A program made the translations under genes and the position numbers. A stretch of DNA of 64,000 nt from GCA-2794515 sp033763335 (GTDB lineage Bacteria > Chloroflexota > Anaerolineae > Aggregatilineales > Phototrophicaceae), in NCBI GenBank assembly GCA_033763335.1, contig JANRKU010000086.1, positions 1 to 64,000 of the forward strand, given 5' to 3'. Under the pieces are notes generated by a model. The model was given only the letters and a program-made list of their open reading frames with translations. It did not search any database and had not been told where the DNA came from. How positions within the stretch are numbered: the stretch's first letter is position 1; every line of letters starts with the position of its first letter. Below, in pieces: positions 1 to 8,249 of this stretch.

Positions 1-261
1 GAAATTCGGGTCATCTTCGCCACGAATCCACACCGTTTTAACCAACCATGCGTCTTTTCCCTCTTCTGGGATATGTTTTGCGACCACATGCAATGGCTTT
101 TTTTGTCCCTTGCGCTCAATATTCCGAATAAACTGAACATCGCCATCTTCCTCAAATTCTTTACTCGTCGGTTTTTCGATGGTCGCTTTCACATGCGATT
201 CAGCTATACTTCGCAATTCCATCCGTTCACGGGCGTGTTTCGTCAATACTAGCTTTGCCAT
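1..261 (-). CDS. DUF4258-like small protein (3' end outside window)
   Basis: Reading the minus strand from the ATG at 261 gives an open frame running off the window edge, so the C-terminus is missing; 87 codons are visible. The N-terminus (MAKLVLTKHARERMELRSI) matches the pattern of DUF4258 proteins: a short beta strand, then K-H-A-x-E-R-M, a compact RelE-like fold often seen near toxin-antitoxin genes. Later there is a basic stretch (RNIERKGQKKP) and a beta segment (WLVKTVWIRGED). No antitoxin partner is visible upstream, where the next gene is divergent, so a toxin role is only a family-based guess. A partner could lie beyond the edge. Confidence 0.6.
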   Translation of the reverse strand, partial: MAKLVLTKHARERMELRSIAESHVKATIEKPTSKEFEEDGDVQFIRNIERKGQKKPLHVVAKHIPEEGKDAWLVKTVWIRGEDDPNF

Positions 262-339
262 ACCAATTCCCTTATATGATGTATATATAGGCGCAAATGT
301 CCCCATTTTATCATGAAAAATAGCGGGGCAGGGCTATGA

Positions 340-345
340 TATAAT
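340..345 (+). promoter_or_regulatory. -10 box TATAAT
   Basis: A perfect TATAAT lies 36 nt before the ATG at 382, in the 120-bp gap between divergent genes. It sits inside a GC-rich inverted repeat (cggggc near 324, gccccg near 347). No convincing -35 was seen. Confidence 0.4.
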
Positions 346-381
346 AGCCCCGTTTTGATATGCTGTCACAAGGATTTTATC

Positions 382-3300
382 ATGCACCGTATACTTACCC
401 ACCTGCCATTTATCGCCTTATTTTTCATCCTCCCCCTGATTTTATTTTTTCAACAAACTATCGGCGGAAAAACATTGCTCCCCACCGATAATTTATATCA
501 ATATGAACCGTATGCCACCTATCGGGATGAATTGGGCGTGCCAGAAATTCCACATAATGCACTCCTCTCTGACCTTGTACTCCAAAATGTGCATTGGAAA
601 GAATTCATCCGCCAAAGTTTGGGCATGGGCGAAATTCCGTTGTGGAATCCGCATCAACTGTCGGGTGTGCCATTTTTGGCGGCGGGGCAACAATCGGCAT
701 TTTATCCATTGGGCATCCTCTATTATGTCTTGCCACTTGCAAGTGCCTATGGCTGGTTCATGGTGGTGAATTTGGGGTTAGCAGGTGCGTTGATGTATGG
801 CTTGGCGCTGAATTTGGGGATAAACAGGCTCGGCGCGGTGGTGGCGGGCATCACCTATCAACTCTGCGGATTTTTCATCGCCAGCGCGGTGCATCCGATG
901 ATAATCGGGGCGGCGGTATGGTTGCCCCTCATCATTTGGATGGTGGAATGGGTCATCAGCCAAAAACGGCTCATGGGCAAAAATATGACGGCACTCTACA
1001 TCGTCATCGGCGCAGTGGCGATTGCGTGCAATATTTTTGCGGGGCATGTCGAAATGACGCTATACACCCTGTTAATCGTTGGCTATTACAGCGCGGGTCG
1101 CTTGCTCTATGATTGGCTACGCGGAAAACGGCGTGAATCGCTGATTTCGGTGGGATGGCTAATTGCGATGGCGGGATTGGGGATTGGCTTGGGCGCGATT
1201 CAACTCATCCCCCTATACGATTTTGTAAAATCGAATTGGCGAGCAGAACGCGCCAGTTTAGACACCGTTTTGACCTATGCCCATCCCATGCGCGATGTGG
1301 TTTCATTCCTCATGCCCAATTTTTTCGGCAATCCTGCCCATCATAGCTATGTGGATATTTTTACAGGGCAAACCATCACCCAATTGACCAATTTGGCGGG
1401 GACACCCATCACCACCATAGATTGGGGCATAAAAAATTATGTGGAAGGCGCGTTATATGTGGGCATATTTCCCCTGATTTTGGCGGGGATTGCCATTTTC
1501 GATGCGTTCAAAAATCGCCGTAAAAATAGCCCACCCCATCGGCTACTATTGGTGATTTTAGGCATTATCGCGCTCACATTCATGTTTGGATTGCCCACCT
1601 ATGCGCTCATTTTTGCGCTCCCCGGATTTAATCAACTGAATACCCCATTCCGATGGGTGTATGCGTTTAGCTTCTGTGTGGCATTGTTGGCGGGATTCGG
1701 CATGATGACCATCACCAATGCCTCATCACATAAAGCAATACGCCGATTCGGGATAGCTTTGGCGAGTCTTGGTGGATTGGTGATAGCGGGTGTCGCGGTG
1801 GGCAGATTTGCCTTTTCATCCGTAGAGCCGATTTTGACACGCCTCATCACCTCACTGGAAAAAGCCGATGGCGCATTTAGCTCTGCTGGCATGTTTTTGA
1901 GCTATCAAGCGCCTAACATCCTCATTTTTGGCGGGATGCTCATTTTTGCGGGTGGTATTTTATTTTTTATCCCCATAGAAAACGGTCGCAAGCGCCAACT
2001 ATGGGGGATGCTTGCCATTGCGGGGATTGCGCTGGATTTGCTCATCGCCTCGTGGGGATTTAACCCTGCCAGTGACCCCGCATGGGGTGAGTTCACCCCG
2101 CCGTCAATCCAATTTTTGGCGGATAAAAAAGCCGATGGCGAGATTTTCCGTTATACCACACTAGATAACCATGAAGGACACGCCCCCCTCATGCAAGCCA
2201 ATATGACATGGCGCTATGGGTTGGATGATGTGCGTGGCTATGAGAGCATTATTTCTGGGCAATATGTCGCCTATATGCGCGAGACGAATAATCAATATCA
2301 ATTGGATTTTAACCGCGTCACAGGGCTATATTATTATCAATTGAATAATGGCGAAATTGATTGGGCGCGGGTGAATTTGCTCAATGTGAAATACATCGTG
2401 ACCCATGTGGATTATCCCATGCCAGATATGCCCCCATTCACCGAAATTTATGCCGATGATGCGGTGCGGATTTACGCCAATGCCGATGCCTTGCCCCGTG
2501 TCTTTTTGATGGATGCCATCGGGGAAGAATTGCCCACCCTAGCGACCATCAATCCCAATGCGACCATCACCCATGATACAGGGCGGGAAAAATTTGTGGA
2601 TGTGACGATTGGACAGGATGTATCCTGTCCCTACGAGTGTTATTTGGTCATGAGTGAGACGTATGCCGATGGCTGGCGGGCATTTATCCGACCACAAGGC
2701 GCGAGTGATGACCAAGAAAAGCCGTTGCCTGTGGAATTGGTCTATGACAATTTTCAGGGAGTCAAATTGGATGTAGAGGCGATACGTGTCTTATATCCCG
2801 ATAGTGATTTGACCGATAATTTCACCTTGCGCGTGGTCTATAGCCCGACCAGCTTTCAGGTGGGGTTATTCGGCAGTATTATCAGCGCGGGGATGGTGAT
2901 GTTCCTCGTGGGGGTATGGGTATGGGGTGCCATGACGGGTGGTGGAAAAGCTGATGAAGGCAGTACCTTCAATCGTGTGGCACGTAATAGCATTGCCCCG
3001 ATTTTGCTCAATTTATTCAATCGTGGGGTAGATTTTGCCTTCGCTTTTGTGATGTTGCGCGTGTTGGGTCCCGAACAAGCGGGGATTTATTCGTATGCCA
3101 TTGTAGTATTCGTCTGGTTTGATATTTTTTCCAATTTTGGACTCGATTTGTTCCTCATCCGCGAAGCCTCGCGCCAACGTGACCGCGCAGGTTATTTATT
3201 CATCAATACCAGCATGATACGGGCTATTTTGGTGGTGGCGGGGATTCCCCTGCTCATCGGATTTTTATTCATCCGCCAAGCGACCATCACCCCGCAACTC

Positions 3301-4428
3301 GGCACAGAGGCATTATGGGCAATGGGGCTACTCTATATCGGACTCGCACCCGCCAGCCTCAGCAAGGGATTAACCTCGTTGTATTATGCCTTTGAACGGG
3401 CAGAATATCCCGCCGCAGTCGCCACCATTGCCACGCTGAATAAAGCCGTTTTTGGTGTGATTGCGCTCATTCTGGGATATGGCATTATCGGATTGGCGGG
3501 AGTGAGCATCGGTATTAATATCGTCACATTGGTGATATTATGGCTCGGTAGCAGAAAATTTTTACAGGGACAAACTGTGCCACCCCGCCCAGATACAAAA
3601 TTGATGGGTGGCATGATGCGCCAAAGTTACCCGTTGATGCTCAATCACCTGTTGGCGACCATTTTTTTCCAGATAGACATCATCATACTAGAAGCCATCA
3701 GTGGGGCGCGGTTGGTGGGGCAGTATAGCGTGGCGTATCGGTGGTTGTTGGCGCTGAATGTCATCCCTGCCTTTTTTACCTCTGCGCTGTTGCCAATTAT
3801 GTCACGGCAGGCACAAAATGATAAAGAGGCGCTCAAGCGCACCTATACGCTGGGGGTCAAATTGTTATTCATGCTGGCGATTCCATTGGCGGTGATGTTC
3901 ATCTTTTTGGCGGAATCGCTCACCTTATTTCTCGGTGGTGCGGAATATATGCCTGTGGGGGCAATCGCCCTGCAATTGATGATGATTAGTATCCCCATTG
4001 GTTGGATAAATAGCCTCACCCAATATGCGCTCATCGCTGTGGATTTGCAACGGCGGATTACAGGGGCGTTTGTGGTGGCGGTGAGCTTTAATATCATCGG
4101 CAACCTGATTTTTATCCCCCAATATGGGTATCAGGCGGCGGCGATTATCACCATTTTGAGCGAATCGGTGTTACTCGTGCCATTTGGCTTATTGCTCCAA
4201 TCCGCATTGGGGCGGTTGAATTGGCTGGATATGGTATGGCGAAGCCTCCTCATGGGCGCAGTGATGCTGACCGCCATGCTCATATTATGGAATAGCTCCC
4301 CCCTGATGGCGCTCATTATCGGCATTGGGGTTTATATCGGCGGGATGGTGATATTACGCCCGTTTGATGCGGGTGAACGGACAATGCTCGCACCTATCAC
4401 ACGGCGGTTTAGTCGTAAATCGGTGTAG
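382..4428 (+). CDS. YfhO-like membrane protein fused to a Wzx-type flippase
   Basis: This 1348-residue polytopic membrane protein has two modules. Residues 1 to about 850 resemble the YfhO/GT-C-like family: an N-terminal helix, a first extracytoplasmic loop with DNLYQYEPY, many helices, then a large soluble region (about 570-830) before a final helix. Residues about 862-1348 are a 12-helix MOP-superfamily oligosaccharide flippase starting at FNRVARNSIAPILLNLFNRG. YfhO proteins act in modification of surface glycopolymers; Wzx proteins flip lipid-linked sugars. Fusion suggests coupled transfer and flipping, which is inference. I use the ATG at 382 because AAGGA (370-374) is well spaced from it; an in-frame TTG at 355 has no such site. 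No glycosyltransferase operon surrounds it. Confidence 0.8.
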   Translation: MHRILTHLPFIALFFILPLILFFQQTIGGKTLLPTDNLYQYEPYATYRDELGVPEIPHNALLSDLVLQNVHWKEFIRQSLGMGEIPLWNPHQLSGVPFLAAGQQSAFYPLGILYYVLPLASAYGWFMVVNLGLAGALMYGLALNLGINRLGAVVAGITYQLCGFFIASAVHPMIIGAAVWLPLIIWMVEWVISQKRLMGKNMTALYIVIGAVAIACNIFAGHVEMTLYTLLIVGYYSAGRLLYDWLRGKRRESLISVGWLIAMAGLGIGLGAIQLIPLYDFVKSNWRAERASLDTVLTYAHPMRDVVSFLMPNFFGNPAHHSYVDIFTGQTITQLTNLAGTPITTIDWGIKNYVEGALYVGIFPLILAGIAIFDAFKNRRKNSPPHRLLLVILGIIALTFMFGLPTYALIFALPGFNQLNTPFRWVYAFSFCVALLAGFGMMTITNASSHKAIRRFGIALASLGGLVIAGVAVGRFAFSSVEPILTRLITSLEKADGAFSSAGMFLSYQAPNILIFGGMLIFAGGILFFIPIENGRKRQLWGMLAIAGIALDLLIASWGFNPASDPAWGEFTPPSIQFLADKKADGEIFRYTTLDNHEGHAPLMQANMTWRYGLDDVRGYESIISGQYVAYMRETNNQYQLDFNRVTGLYYYQLNNGEIDWARVNLLNVKYIVTHVDYPMPDMPPFTEIYADDAVRIYANADALPRVFLMDAIGEELPTLATINPNATITHDTGREKFVDVTIGQDVSCPYECYLVMSETYADGWRAFIRPQGASDDQEKPLPVELVYDNFQGVKLDVEAIRVLYPDSDLTDNFTLRVVYSPTSFQVGLFGSIISAGMVMFLVGVWVWGAMTGGGKADEGSTFNRVARNSIAPILLNLFNRGVDFAFAFVMLRVLGPEQAGIYSYAIVVFVWFDIFSNFGLDLFLIREASRQRDRAGYLFINTSMIRAILVVAGIPLLIGFLFIRQATITPQLGTEALWAMGLLYIGLAPASLSKGLTSLYYAFERAEYPAAVATIATLNKAVFGVIALILGYGIIGLAGVSIGINIVTLVILWLGSRKFLQGQTVPPRPDTKLMGGMMRQSYPLMLNHLLATIFFQIDIIILEAISGARLVGQYSVAYRWLLALNVIPAFFTSALLPIMSRQAQNDKEALKRTYTLGVKLLFMLAIPLAVMFIFLAESLTLFLGGAEYMPVGAIALQLMMISIPIGWINSLTQYALIAVDLQRRITGAFVVAVSFNIIGNLIFIPQYGYQAAAIITILSESVLLVPFGLLLQSALGRLNWLDMVWRSLLMGAVMLTAMLILWNSSPLMALIIGIGVYIGGMVILRPFDAGERTMLAPITRRFSRKSV

Positions 4429-4433
4429 AATAG

Positions 4434-4451
4434 AATAAATTGAGGAAAGGC
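4434..4451 (+). repeat. Duplicated leader, copy 1 (with ribosome binding site)
   Basis: The 18-bp sequence aataaattgaggaaaggc occurs here and again at 4725-4742, each time just before one of the two small paralogues. It contains the Shine-Dalgarno-like GAGGAAAGG. The shared leader shows that the duplication included the translation start region. Confidence 0.85.
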
Positions 4452-4459
4452 ATATATCT

Positions 4460-4708
4460 ATGGCATTTGCACCTGTAGACACATTATTCGATGATATTTT
4501 GGAGTTTTTGGCTTCATCACCATCACCAGAGGCAATCATTAATTATCATCCACCAGAAAATTTGCAAAGTCGCTTGAGCGAACTAATTGAAAAAAATCGA
4601 AAATCACAAATATCGTCTCATGAGCAAATTGAATTAGATGAATTTTTGCGGATGAATCGGTTTATGAATCGGCTTAGAATTAAAGCCCGCCAGAGATTAA
4701 GCGCATGA
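4460..4708 (+). CDS. Small protein, partner of HNH nuclease (paralogue 1)
   Basis: An 82-residue soluble protein with no known catalytic motif. It opens with a hydrophobic helix (LFDDILEFLA), then a P-S-P-E-A-I-I-N-Y motif, a leucine-rich helix, a stretch resembling NRKSQISSHEQIELDEF, and a basic C-terminal helix. It is clearly paralogous to the next gene (84 aa): both keep the pattern F-L-A-x-x-P-x-P-E-A-I, then L-x-x-R and a D/E-F-x-R segment. Proteins of this type sit directly before HNH endonucleases in cyanobacteria and Chloroflexota as I recall them, so it may be a partner or immunity protein. That role is inferred. Ribosome binding site GAGGAAAGG precedes the ATG. Confidence 0.7.
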   Translation: MAFAPVDTLFDDILEFLASSPSPEAIINYHPPENLQSRLSELIEKNRKSQISSHEQIELDEFLRMNRFMNRLRIKARQRLSA

Positions 4709-4724
4709 GTGCAACATACAATAA

Positions 4725-4742
4725 AATAAATTGAGGAAAGGC
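4725..4742 (+). repeat. Duplicated leader, copy 2
   Basis: Second copy of aataaattgaggaaaggc (first at 4434-4451), carrying the ribosome binding site of the gene at 4748. Confidence 0.85.
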
Positions 4743-4747
4743 GTAAG

Positions 4748-5002
4748 ATGATGATACCGAGTCCGATACGTACTGTTTTTGATGTCATTACCGATTTTTT
4801 GGCGACCAATCCAACACCAGAAGCTATTTTAGAGTATCGCCTGCCAGATGATTTACAAATACGCGCCACAGACCTATTAGAGCGCAATGGCGAGGGATTG
4901 CTCACATACGATGAAGAACACGAAATGTTTGATTTTATGCGTGCCGATGAGATGATGTCGTTACTGAAAACAAAAATGCGCCTTAAAATATCGGGTCAAT
5001 AA
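4748..5002 (+). CDS. Small protein, partner of HNH nuclease (paralogue 2)
   Basis: An 84-residue paralogue of the preceding gene. Shared features are an amphipathic start (TVFDVITDFLATNPTPEAI), the Y-R-L-P-D-D-L-Q motif in place of Y-H-P-P-E-N-L-Q, and a helical C-terminus. It is more diverged at the end (KTKMRLKISGQ). The ATG at 4748 is followed by a second ATG, and either could be used. Only 2 nt separate its stop from the HNH gene, so the two are almost certainly translated from one message. This copy is therefore the more likely direct partner of the nuclease, and the first copy may be a spare or an alternative specificity. Function unknown. Confidence 0.7.
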   Translation: MMIPSPIRTVFDVITDFLATNPTPEAILEYRLPDDLQIRATDLLERNGEGLLTYDEEHEMFDFMRADEMMSLLKTKMRLKISGQ

Positions 5003-5004
5003 GC

Positions 5005-5421
5005 ATGAGCATTCCTAAAAAATTACGGCAACAGGTTATAGAGCGTGCAAATGGGTGCTGTGAATATTGTCGTATTGGGCAAGATGACCGTCTTTTATCA
5101 TTTCATGTTGACCACATCATTCCACACAAACATCGTGGTGCTGATGATGAATTAGATAATCTATGCCTAGCCTGCTATCGGTGTAATGCCTATAAAAGCT
5201 CCAATATTGCTACATTTGACCCACAAACAGGCAATATCACGGGGCTTTTTCATCCACGCAAACAAAAATGGGAAGATCATTTTCGGTTATTAGATAATGG
5301 CGAAATCGAAGGGATTACACCTGAAGGTCGGGGAACGATATTCCTGTTACGAGTAAACGACCAAAATCGCGTTCAAAATCGCTTAGATTTAATTGCATTA
5401 GGGCGCTATCCTTGCCGATAA
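5005..5421 (+). CDS. HNH endonuclease
   Basis: 138 residues. The zinc-binding HNH core is visible: C18-C19-E-Y-C22, then F-H34-V-D36-H37-I-I-P, and the C54-L-A-C57-Y-R-C60-N61 segment that closes the fold. The C-terminal part (FDPQTGNITGLFHPRKQKW, then LGRYP) is typical of a family of short standalone HNH proteins. Members cut DNA nonspecifically or act in restriction and mobile elements; for this subfamily no role is established that I know. It forms a compact unit with the two small genes upstream (2-nt gap), suggesting a paired system such as toxin-antitoxin or phage defence. No methylase or helicase lies nearby. Confidence 0.8.
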   Translation: MSIPKKLRQQVIERANGCCEYCRIGQDDRLLSFHVDHIIPHKHRGADDELDNLCLACYRCNAYKSSNIATFDPQTGNITGLFHPRKQKWEDHFRLLDNGEIEGITPEGRGTIFLLRVNDQNRVQNRLDLIALGRYPCR

Positions 5422-5423
5422 GC

Positions 5424-5468
5424 ACCAACAGTTTACACATTGTAAACACCACTTTACCAACAGTTTAC
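5424..5468 (+). promoter_or_regulatory. Operator-like repeat upstream of the secreted repeat protein
   Basis: The 13-mer accaacagtttac occurs twice, at 5424-5436 and 5456-5468, exactly 32 bp apart (about three helical turns). The first copy is part of a dyad gtttaca-cat-tgtaaac; the second has only a degenerate right arm. It lies 88 nt before the ATG at 5556. Spacing and dyad suggest a cooperative repressor or activator site, but the regulator is unknown. Confidence 0.5.
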
Positions 5469-5555
5469 GCGAATTGTGAAATTTTGTTACATCTGAGCGC
5501 CATAGTAGTGACATAGACAAATTTAACCACGCAATTAGCGTAAAGGAGAAACACA

Positions 5556-6581
5556 ATGAACAAGAAATTTGTATTCGTCGGACTTTTAGTGGTATTCGTA
5601 CTCAGTTTGATGGTCGGCGCAGTCAGCGCACAAGGTGGCGGTGGTCGCGGGCAAGGTGGCGGACGTGGCGGTGGTGATAGACCCAATGGCGATGGATTGC
5701 GCGATATTGTGCAAGTCGTTGTGGATGCCACAGGGCTTGACCCACAAGACCTCATGCAACAACTCCGTGATGGCGCAATTTTAGCCGACATCATCACTGC
5801 CAATGGTGGCGATGTGAACGCCGTGATTGCAGAAGCACTCGTAGTCGTGACAGAAAGAACCAACCAAGCCGTTACCGATGGTAAAATAACACAAGCACAA
5901 GCCGATGACATTTTGGCAAATGCCGAAACCCGTATCACAGAACTCATCAACAACCCCATCCCAGAAGGTGGTCGTGGTGAGGGACGTGGTGGCGATGTCC
6001 GCGAAGCAATACAAGCGGTAGTAGATGCCACTGGCTTAGAAGCAGAAGCCATTATGCAACAACTCCGTGAAGGGGCTACCCTCGCAGAAATTATCGTCGC
6101 CAATGATGGTGATGTGGATAGCATTATCGCCATATTAATCGGGTTGGTCACAGAAAAAACCAACCAAGCCGTAACCGATGGTGTTATCACCCAAGAACGT
6201 GCCGATGAAATTTTGGCAAATGCCGAGACCCATATCACCAATTTGCTCAACAATCCCCTTCCAGAAGGTGGCATGGGTGGGAATCACCGCGAGTTTGAAC
6301 GTGTATTTATGGATGCCCTCGAAGGGGCTGGTCTGACCCGTGAAGAAATCCGCACGCAATTGCAAAATGGGGTTTCCTTACGCCAAGTGTTGACCGATGC
6401 AGGCTTAGATGTCGAAGCCCTCACCGCCGAAGCCTTAGCGAATGCCCAAACTCGTTTGGATGAAGCTGTGGCAAACGAAACTCTCACCGCCGAAGAAGCG
6501 GCAACCCGTTTGGTCGAAATTGAAACCCGTATCAACGAAGCACTCGACAAAATCCGCACTGCCCCCAACACCGATGTGTAA
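5556..6581 (+). CDS. Secreted protein with three internal repeats
   Basis: 341 residues with a clear signal peptide (lysines, hydrophobic core, cleavage near AVSAQ) followed by a Gly/Arg-rich linker. The rest is three copies of a roughly 90-residue helical unit, beginning near residues 46, 146 and 245. Units 1 and 2 are close copies even in DNA, each holding V-V-D-A-T-G-L, M-Q-Q-L-R, T-N-Q-A-V-T-D-G and I-L-A-N-A-E-T, ending N-P-x-P-E-G-G; unit 3 is shorter and diverged. Such helical repeats resemble the DUF2680/YckD type, with no known activity. A strong ribosome binding site (AAGGAGA), a paired operator-like repeat upstream and a good terminator suggest an abundant, regulated extracellular or cell-surface protein. 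Confidence 0.75.
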   Translation: MNKKFVFVGLLVVFVLSLMVGAVSAQGGGGRGQGGGRGGGDRPNGDGLRDIVQVVVDATGLDPQDLMQQLRDGAILADIITANGGDVNAVIAEALVVVTERTNQAVTDGKITQAQADDILANAETRITELINNPIPEGGRGEGRGGDVREAIQAVVDATGLEAEAIMQQLREGATLAEIIVANDGDVDSIIAILIGLVTEKTNQAVTDGVITQERADEILANAETHITNLLNNPLPEGGMGGNHREFERVFMDALEGAGLTREEIRTQLQNGVSLRQVLTDAGLDVEALTAEALANAQTRLDEAVANETLTAEEAATRLVEIETRINEALDKIRTAPNTDV

Positions 6582-6604
6582 ATCTGAACCACACACCAGC
6601 ATCA

Positions 6605-6633
6605 CAAAAACACCCCATATCGGGGTGTTTTTG
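6605..6633 (+). terminator. Intrinsic terminator after the secreted repeat protein
   Basis: A 12-bp stem, caaaaacacccc with ggggtgtttttg, encloses the loop atatc. The stem base supplies a T-run on the plus strand and an A-run for the minus strand, so it may work in both directions between the convergent genes. Confidence 0.85.
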
Positions 6634-6661
6634 TTTAGCATAAAAAATAGATGTCATGTAA

Positions 6662-6681
6662 GGGCGCAACATGTTGCGCCC
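6662..6681. repeat. 20-bp palindrome, gggcgcaacatgttgcgccc type
   Basis: Perfect palindrome gggcgcaacatgttgcgccc, preceded by tgtaa. An identical copy is at 25964-25983 and a diverged one at 10300-10317. It belongs to the set of REP-like palindromes in this window and lies between convergent genes. Confidence 0.85.
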
Positions 6682-6691
6682 ACATGCCCAA

Positions 6692-7228
6692 TTAGGCTTT
6701 TTTGTTTAGCGATTTATAAAAGACCACAGTCTCTTCATATACCCCAGCACTACTGAGGGCATATTCTGGGATACCGCCCGACTCAATATAGCCAGACCGT
6801 TTATATATCCCTTCTGCCACACTGCCGCGCACCGTATCCAACACCAATAACCACCGATTGATGCTCATGGCATGTTTTTCGAGGTGCGTTAAGAGTGTCC
6901 GTGCAATACCCTGATTGCGATAATCTCGATGCACCAATAATTTTTGTACTTCGGCGCGATGATGCCCATTGGGGAAAAAAGCATTTTCCAATTGCCCACT
7001 GCCCGCCACCCGATTCGTATCGGTGTCGAGTGCGATGAAGATGGCTTTTTCGCCACCCGCTACGGCTTTTTGCACATGATTCCAATAGCGATTGGCATCA
7101 TCATAAGACAGCGGCGCAATAAAGCCGATAGAAGCACCATCAGCCACTGCGTCTTGTATGAGGGCGATTAACCCCTCTTGATGTTGTGGAATGTCATCTG
7201 CTGTGATTTGAAAAGTGCTAATTTGCAT
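6692..7228 (-). CDS. GNAT-family N-acetyltransferase
   Basis: 178 residues. The acetyl-CoA-binding motif A is visible as V-Q-K-L-L-V-H-R-D-Y-R-N-Q-G-I-A with the R/Q-x-x-G-x-A signature, preceded by a beta strand (RVAGSGQLENAF). The C-terminal segment (LVLDTVRGSVAEGIYKRSGY) is the usual motif B with an E-x-x-Y-x-R-x-G-Y end. It should transfer an acetyl group from acetyl-CoA to a small-molecule amine or a protein; the substrate cannot be told. It is a single gene, divergent from the SH3 lipoprotein downstream of its start. Confidence 0.85.
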   Translation of the reverse strand: MQISTFQITADDIPQHQEGLIALIQDAVADGASIGFIAPLSYDDANRYWNHVQKAVAGGEKAIFIALDTDTNRVAGSGQLENAFFPNGHHRAEVQKLLVHRDYRNQGIARTLLTHLEKHAMSINRWLLVLDTVRGSVAEGIYKRSGYIESGGIPEYALSSAGVYEETVVFYKSLNKKA

Positions 7229-7345
7229 CTGAATTCATCCTTTTGTGATACGATAGTCAACACCATGCTTGAACATTAGCGGTTCTTTGATTAAATTAGA
7301 AGGGTAATTACCATGCGCCCTTATCGGCGCACAGCAGAGGAAAAA

Positions 7346-8191
7346 ATGATGCACGCACGCAGAATCTCCCTCATTGGGTTATTGCTTCTTCTCATCACCA
7401 CAGGATGCACATTATCGCTGGCAGGCACGGCAACGACCGATAGCACCGCGACACCTGCCGTATTGCCCGGTCAGCCCCAAGTTCAAATTTTACCGCGTTT
7501 GGCAAATACTGCCTATCGTGAAGGGGTATTGGTGTATATCCTCGCCACTGTCAGTAATGCAGGGGCAAATATCGCCCGCCTCGAAGTATTGGTAGATGGC
7601 ATCATTGTCGCCCAACGTGATAATCCCAATGTAATGAACGAAGCCACTTTTACCGTTCAAGAAACATGGTTAGCCACAGGTGTTGGAGAGCGCATCGTCA
7701 CCGTAGCCGTGACGCGCACCAACGGAGAACGTGGCGAAAATAGTGTTCGGATTTCTGTCACAAATGAAGGGTTGGCACTAGCCCCTGTCGTGACAGAATT
7801 ACCAAATGTCGTCACTGCCATAGACAATACAGAGCAAGTCATCCCAACATCAGAGCCATTAACCATCCCCACACAAGGTGGGGAAGTGGTGGTTGCGCCT
7901 ATCGCCACCAATACCCCATCATTAGAGGTCAATCCGAATGCGCCTGTTGCCGTGTTTGAAGGACGTGTCAATGTGCGCCGTGGACCCAGCCAAGAATTTG
8001 CGCCACCTTTGGGCATTTTTGAGGCAGGTGATAGCACCCCAATTTTGGCGACGAATGAAGCAGGCGATTGGCTAAAAATTGTCTATAACGGTGGTGAAGG
8101 TTGGATATTGGCGAGTATTGCCAGAGTCGAAGGCGATATTAGCACCCTCCCGCGTGAAGCAGGTCCTCCCATACCAACCCCATCGGCATAA
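7346..8191 (+). CDS. Lipoprotein with SH3 domain
   Basis: 281 residues from the ATG at 7346. That start is preferred to the in-frame ATG at 7313 because GAGG (7337-7340) precedes it and the signal peptide then begins properly with MMHARRISLIG. The lipobox ends in L-I-T-T-G-C, giving a membrane-anchored lipoprotein. A beta-rich middle (VYILATVSNAGANIARLEVLVDG) resembles an Ig/CARDB-like fold, then a Thr/Pro linker, and a C-terminal bacterial SH3 domain with VNVRRGPS and GWILASIA. SH3 domains usually bind peptidoglycan or peptides at the cell surface. Substrate unknown. Confidence 0.75.
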   Translation: MMHARRISLIGLLLLLITTGCTLSLAGTATTDSTATPAVLPGQPQVQILPRLANTAYREGVLVYILATVSNAGANIARLEVLVDGIIVAQRDNPNVMNEATFTVQETWLATGVGERIVTVAVTRTNGERGENSVRISVTNEGLALAPVVTELPNVVTAIDNTEQVIPTSEPLTIPTQGGEVVVAPIATNTPSLEVNPNAPVAVFEGRVNVRRGPSQEFAPPLGIFEAGDSTPILATNEAGDWLKIVYNGGEGWILASIARVEGDISTLPREAGPPIPTPSA

Positions 8192-8198
8192 AAAATCT

Positions 8199-8229
8199 TA
8201 TAGGGCATGAAACTATCTCATGCCCTATA
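8199..8229. terminator. Bidirectional hairpin between convergent genes
   Basis: A 12-bp perfect stem (tatagggcatga / tcatgccctata) with a 7-nt loop lies in the 58-bp gap between two convergent genes. There is no clear T-run, so termination may depend on stem stability; a REP-like role is also possible. Confidence 0.55.
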
Positions 8230-8249
8230 GTTGCCCTCATCAGGAATGG

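Noticed and set aside
5465..6274. 269-residue minus-strand open frame
   Set aside because: Antisense to the secreted repeat protein; its apparent repeats merely mirror the repeats on the other strand.
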